Part shown: positions 7,626 through 9,940 of the stretch, piece after piece | Numbering within the stretch: the first letter of the stretch is position 1 | Layout: the number at the start of each line of letters is the position of its first letter | Origin: JAHEYF01 sp045805185 | Lineage (GTDB): Bacteria > Bacteroidota > Bacteroidia > B-17B0 > Aurantibacillaceae | Length of the DNA stretch: 9,940 bases | Reading direction: 5' to 3' | Assembly (NCBI GenBank): GCA_045805185.1 | Contig: JBJMLS010000074.1 | Span: forward strand, 1-9,940 | The notes under the pieces: generated by a model | What the model was told of the DNA's origin: nothing | The model's input: only the letters and a program-made list of their open reading frames with translations | The model's database searches: none | Program-made: the position numbers and the translations under genes

Positions 7626-7633
7626 TATCTTTG
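7626..7633 (+). promoter_or_regulatory. Bacteroidota -7 promoter element (TATCTTTG)
   Basis: TATCTTTG is an exact match to the Bacteroidota -7 consensus TAnnTTTG, 24 bases before the GTG of the downstream small gene. No clear TTTG -33 element lies at the expected distance, so only half of the promoter is supported. The region 7405-7625 before it shows no gene. Confidence 0.55.
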
Positions 7634-7657
7634 TAATCCTTAGCTCTTAAAAACCAA

Positions 7658-8074
7658 GTGGATAAATTAAAACATAAGTTAAAACGGACGGATCGCCTGA
7701 GAACATTTTCAGGAATGCTTGTTGTTTTTTTCCTGCTTACGTTTATTACATCGCGCTCACTGAACTCGATCAGCGTGTACCAGGGGGCAAAGGAATACGC
7801 CTTATTGAAGAACTCCAATTCCCCGCTTAAACCCGATGCCCAAAGTCCTTACGAAGAATTTGAAAAGGAAAACGAGGATGCATCCGAAGACGATAACAGC
7901 GATGAAAAGAATACGAGCTCTCACCAGGACCTTGTTTTTATTTCCCTTATCGGCGAGCCGCTGCTCCTGAGCAATGCAGGTTTACAGTCCGACCCTGTTT
8001 CCGGAGAATCCTATTCCTGGAAAACCAGTTCCGATCTGCCGATCTACCTTTTTAAGAGGACCATCCTGATCTGA
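7658..8074 (+). CDS. Hypothetical single-membrane-segment acidic protein upstream of dabA
   Basis: I do not recognise this 138-residue protein. Residues 1-15 are strongly basic (several Lys and Arg). Residues about 17-33 (FSGMLVVFFLLTFITSR) form one hydrophobic segment, either a membrane anchor or an uncleaved signal, so the rest is predicted to face the periplasm by the positive-inside rule. Residues about 62-87 are very acidic and low in complexity (repeated E, D, N, S), and the last 50 residues return to a mixed composition ending in KRTILI. The GTG start is the first possible start after the in-frame TAA at 7634; the next candidate, Met20, would remove the basic N-terminus and part of the hydrophobic segment. 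A TAnnTTTG promoter element sits 24 bases upstream. The gene lies 121 bases before dabA with no terminator between them, so the two may share a transcript. A link to carbon uptake is only positional. Confidence 0.72.
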   Translation: MDKLKHKLKRTDRLRTFSGMLVVFFLLTFITSRSLNSISVYQGAKEYALLKNSNSPLKPDAQSPYEEFEKENEDASEDDNSDEKNTSSHQDLVFISLIGEPLLLSNAGLQSDPVSGESYSWKTSSDLPIYLFKRTILI

Positions 8075-8089
8075 GTCTTATTGTTCCGC

Positions 8090-8160
8090 GTGCAGTTCCT
8101 TGCACACAGGTCTGCGAAAAAATTCGCGATGCATATCCGTATAACGGATCAGGCGCCTGA
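8090..8160. promoter_or_regulatory. Cluster of four inverted repeats in the dabA upstream spacer
   Basis: Four perfect dyads follow one another: GTGCA (8090-8094)/TGCAC (8101-8105); GCGAA (8114-8118)/TTCGC (8123-8127); ATCCGT (8135-8140)/ACGGAT (8144-8149, 3-base loop); and the uninterrupted palindrome TCAGGCGCCTGA (8149-8160), which shares one base with the previous arm. The last ends 35 bases before the dabA ATG. None is followed by a T-run. They could be operator sites or a structured intercistronic leader; the function is inferred from position only. Confidence 0.5.
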
Positions 8161-8195
8161 AAATATTTCTGAATTACATTTTAAAGAATCTGTCA

Positions 8196-9940
8196 ATGAA
8201 AACTGAAAACTCATTTATTGAAGAAAAAGAGATTTTCGCTAATGGAAAAACCAATTCTTCCTTTGACGAACATAAAGTCCTGCACGACCTTAAGCATTAT
8301 CTTCCCGCGCAGGCGCCCTTGAAAGATTTTATTCACCACAATACGCTTCACGCATTTCAAAATCTGCCTTTTCACGAGGGACTTCGTTCCGCGTCGAAAA
8401 TATTCGGGTACAAAGTTTCCCTTACGCTCGATGAATACCGCGAATATTATCATTCCGGAAAGATCCGTGAAGATATCCTGGACCGCATTGTCAGCGAAAA
8501 GAAAGGAGCGGGTCATCTGAAAGAGTGGAAGGAAAAGTTATTGACCAGGAAGTATGATACCGAACTTGTGCCGAGGATCGGAGAACTGAGATCAGGGTGG
8601 AAAGCTTTCAAAGTTGACCTCGATTCGCTTGTTCATCCCATCCTGTTCCGGGTGCTTTGCAGTTACCTCGACCAGGGAATCTCCATCTGGCAGTTTCCTG
8701 TGGAGAACCAGGGCTTTCTCGCTTCCATCAGGGAAATTGAAAAGAACAGCTTTACCAGTTTTTTCAAAAGCAGCCGCGCAAAAAAACTTTTACTTGAAGG
8801 GGATTGCAGTCTTGCGGCGCTTCTAAAAACACTTGTGGGAGATGAGTCCTTATACGCTACCTATCTCTTCGATCAGCAATTCGCTCACCAGGGATGGTCA
8901 GGAATGGTTTCCGCGGTGGAACTGCAGCCCGAAACACTTTTAGACACCAAAAAGATCACGCTCCATGACCTGATCACCTTTGAGCTCCTGCTCGAGATCG
9001 ACGCGCTTGATTTTGAGCTGGGGAAAAGATGGGAACCGCTTTCCACTAAAATAAAACACAGGCCCTCCGATCTTTTTGCCCTTGTTCCCGAAACAGAGCT
9101 CAATGAAGTTTTCGTACTCTGGCAGGAAGCCTATGAATGGAGCTATTATGATGAAGTACTGAGCGCAATAAAGAATCACAAGACGCCAGCGCCCGGAAAA
9201 AATCCTCCGAGCTTCCAGGCCATGTTCTGTATTGATGACAGGGAGTGTTCCCTAAGAAGATACCTGGAAAATACCGATCCGGACTGCGAGACCTTTGGCA
9301 CACCCGGATTTTTTTCAGTGGAATTTTTCTTCCAGCCCGAAGGCGGGAAATTTTATACCAAGCTTTGCCCTGCCCCGGTAACACCTAAATACCTGATCAA
9401 AGAAGCGGAAACGAAAAGCAAGCGCGCGAAGGATGTACATTTCAGCAAGACATCGCACTCTTTCTTCAGGGGCTGGCTCATTTCGCAAACCCTGGGGTTT
9501 GAATCCGCGTTCCGGCTTTTTCTAAACATCTTCAAGCCTGCGATGAGTCCGGCAACGGCTCATTCTTTTAAGCACATGGATAAATTCTCGAAGCTGACCA
9601 TTGAGAACACCGATGTCACGAACAGGGAAAACGATCTGCAGGTTGGATTTACCATTGAGGAAATGACCAACCGCGTTGAAAGCCTGCTGAAGAGCATTGG
9701 ACTGGTAAAGAATTTTTCTTCGCTGGTCTATGTGGTCGGACACGGATCCAGCAGTGTGAACAATCCGCATTTTGCAGCTTATGATTGCGGCGCCTGTTGC
9801 GGAAGGCCGGGCTCTGTAAATGCACGCGTAGTATGCTACATGGCGAACCATCCGAAAGTGCGCGCGATGCTGGCAGCAAGGGGTCTTGTAATTCCGGAAA
9901 CGACACAATTCGTGGGCGGACTGCACGATACCACGCGCGA
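8196..9940 (+). CDS. dabA: DabA-type inorganic carbon transporter subunit (DUF2309/UPF0753), 3' end outside window
   Basis: The frame is open from ATG 8196 to the window end (581 codons plus two bases); family members usually have about 800 residues or more, so the C-terminal part is missing here. DabA is the large cytoplasmic, beta-carbonic-anhydrase-like subunit that works with the membrane protein DabB (NuoL/MrpA-like) in energy-coupled, one-way hydration of CO2 to bicarbonate. Family marks seen here are PLKDFIHHNTLHAFQ near residue 42; the CxDxR motif with Cys345, Asp347 and Arg349 (FCIDDRECSLRRYLE); and GHGSSSVNNPHFAAYDCGACCG with His516 and Cys531. These match the zinc ligands and Asp-Arg pair described for Halothiobacillus DabA (Cys351, Asp353, His524, Cys539), and the His-to-Cys spacing of 15 is identical. 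The usual RSE after the CxDxR core is REC here. No dabB lies upstream; it may follow outside the window. The start was chosen because it is the first ATG of the frame near the conserved N-terminus. No strong Shine-Dalgarno is seen. Confidence 0.93.
   Translation, partial: MKTENSFIEEKEIFANGKTNSSFDEHKVLHDLKHYLPAQAPLKDFIHHNTLHAFQNLPFHEGLRSASKIFGYKVSLTLDEYREYYHSGKIREDILDRIVSEKKGAGHLKEWKEKLLTRKYDTELVPRIGELRSGWKAFKVDLDSLVHPILFRVLCSYLDQGISIWQFPVENQGFLASIREIEKNSFTSFFKSSRAKKLLLEGDCSLAALLKTLVGDESLYATYLFDQQFAHQGWSGMVSAVELQPETLLDTKKITLHDLITFELLLEIDALDFELGKRWEPLSTKIKHRPSDLFALVPETELNEVFVLWQEAYEWSYYDEVLSAIKNHKTPAPGKNPPSFQAMFCIDDRECSLRRYLENTDPDCETFGTPGFFSVEFFFQPEGGKFYTKLCPAPVTPKYLIKEAETKSKRAKDVHFSKTSHSFFRGWLISQTLGFESAFRLFLNIFKPAMSPATAHSFKHMDKFSKLTIENTDVTNRENDLQVGFTIEEMTNRVESLLKSIGLVKNFSSLVYVVGHGSSSVNNPHFAAYDCGACCGRPGSVNARVVCYMANHPKVRAMLAARGLVIPETTQFVGGLHDTTR

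Noticed and set aside
7576..7818. Minus-strand 80-codon frame across the start of the small membrane protein gene
   Set aside because: It overlaps the promoter and N-terminus of a better-supported + strand gene and has no recognisable feature.
8175..8182. TACATTTT as a dabA promoter -7 element
   Set aside because: It matches TAnnTTTG in all but the last base, but it would leave only about 7 bases of leader and has no TTTG at the -33 distance.
9522..9926. Minus-strand frames of 134 and 85 codons opposite dabA
   Set aside because: They are antisense shadows of the conserved DabA His/Cys motif region and show no domain of their own.

Overview
The window looks like a chromosomal segment from a member of the Bacteroidota. 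Two large secreted proteins end in recognisable type IX secretion (T9SS) type A sorting domains with a PNP motif. There is a typical Bacteroidota DUF4382 lipoprotein, start codons lack strong Shine-Dalgarno sequences, and one upstream region carries a perfect TAnnTTTG -7 element. All real genes are on the + strand. The species cannot be named from the sequence.

Left part (1-2820): the AT-rich 3' end of a probable outer-membrane beta-barrel gene is followed after 19 bases by a 797-aa surface protein. That protein has a signal peptide, about 400 residues of adhesin-like NTAFGYQAL repeats (including a 67-residue tandem duplication), a peptidase S74 intramolecular chaperone domain with its Ser-Lys pair intact, a coiled coil and a T9SS tail. 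A good intrinsic terminator follows. Middle (2821-3960): a 309-base spacer with two short perfect hairpins leads to a DUF4382 lipoprotein, which ends in a strong 12-bp terminator hairpin.

Middle-right (3960-7410): a 1091-aa secreted M4 (thermolysin-type) metalloprotease with FTP/PepSY propeptide, catalytic domain, PKD, Ig-like modules, an unassigned beta-rich domain and a T9SS tail. A near-consensus TTGACA-17-TATATT element lies just upstream. The loop that carries Tyr157 in thermolysin is shortened here.

Right end (7411-9940): an unrecognised 138-aa single-TM acidic protein with a GTG start and a Bacteroidota-type promoter, then a 121-base spacer packed with four inverted repeats (one a 12-bp perfect palindrome). 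After it comes the first 581 codons of a DabA-family (DUF2309/UPF0753) protein, the carbonic-anhydrase-like subunit of the DAB inorganic carbon pump, with all zinc-site residues present. It runs off the window.

The left two-thirds is a surface/secretome region: adhesin-like stalk, lipoprotein and exported protease. The right end is a separate unit for inorganic carbon handling. The most interesting spots are the dabA upstream context (an unknown membrane protein where dabB might be expected, plus the palindrome cluster), the joining of a self-cleaving S74 domain to a T9SS tail, and the altered active-site loop of the protease.
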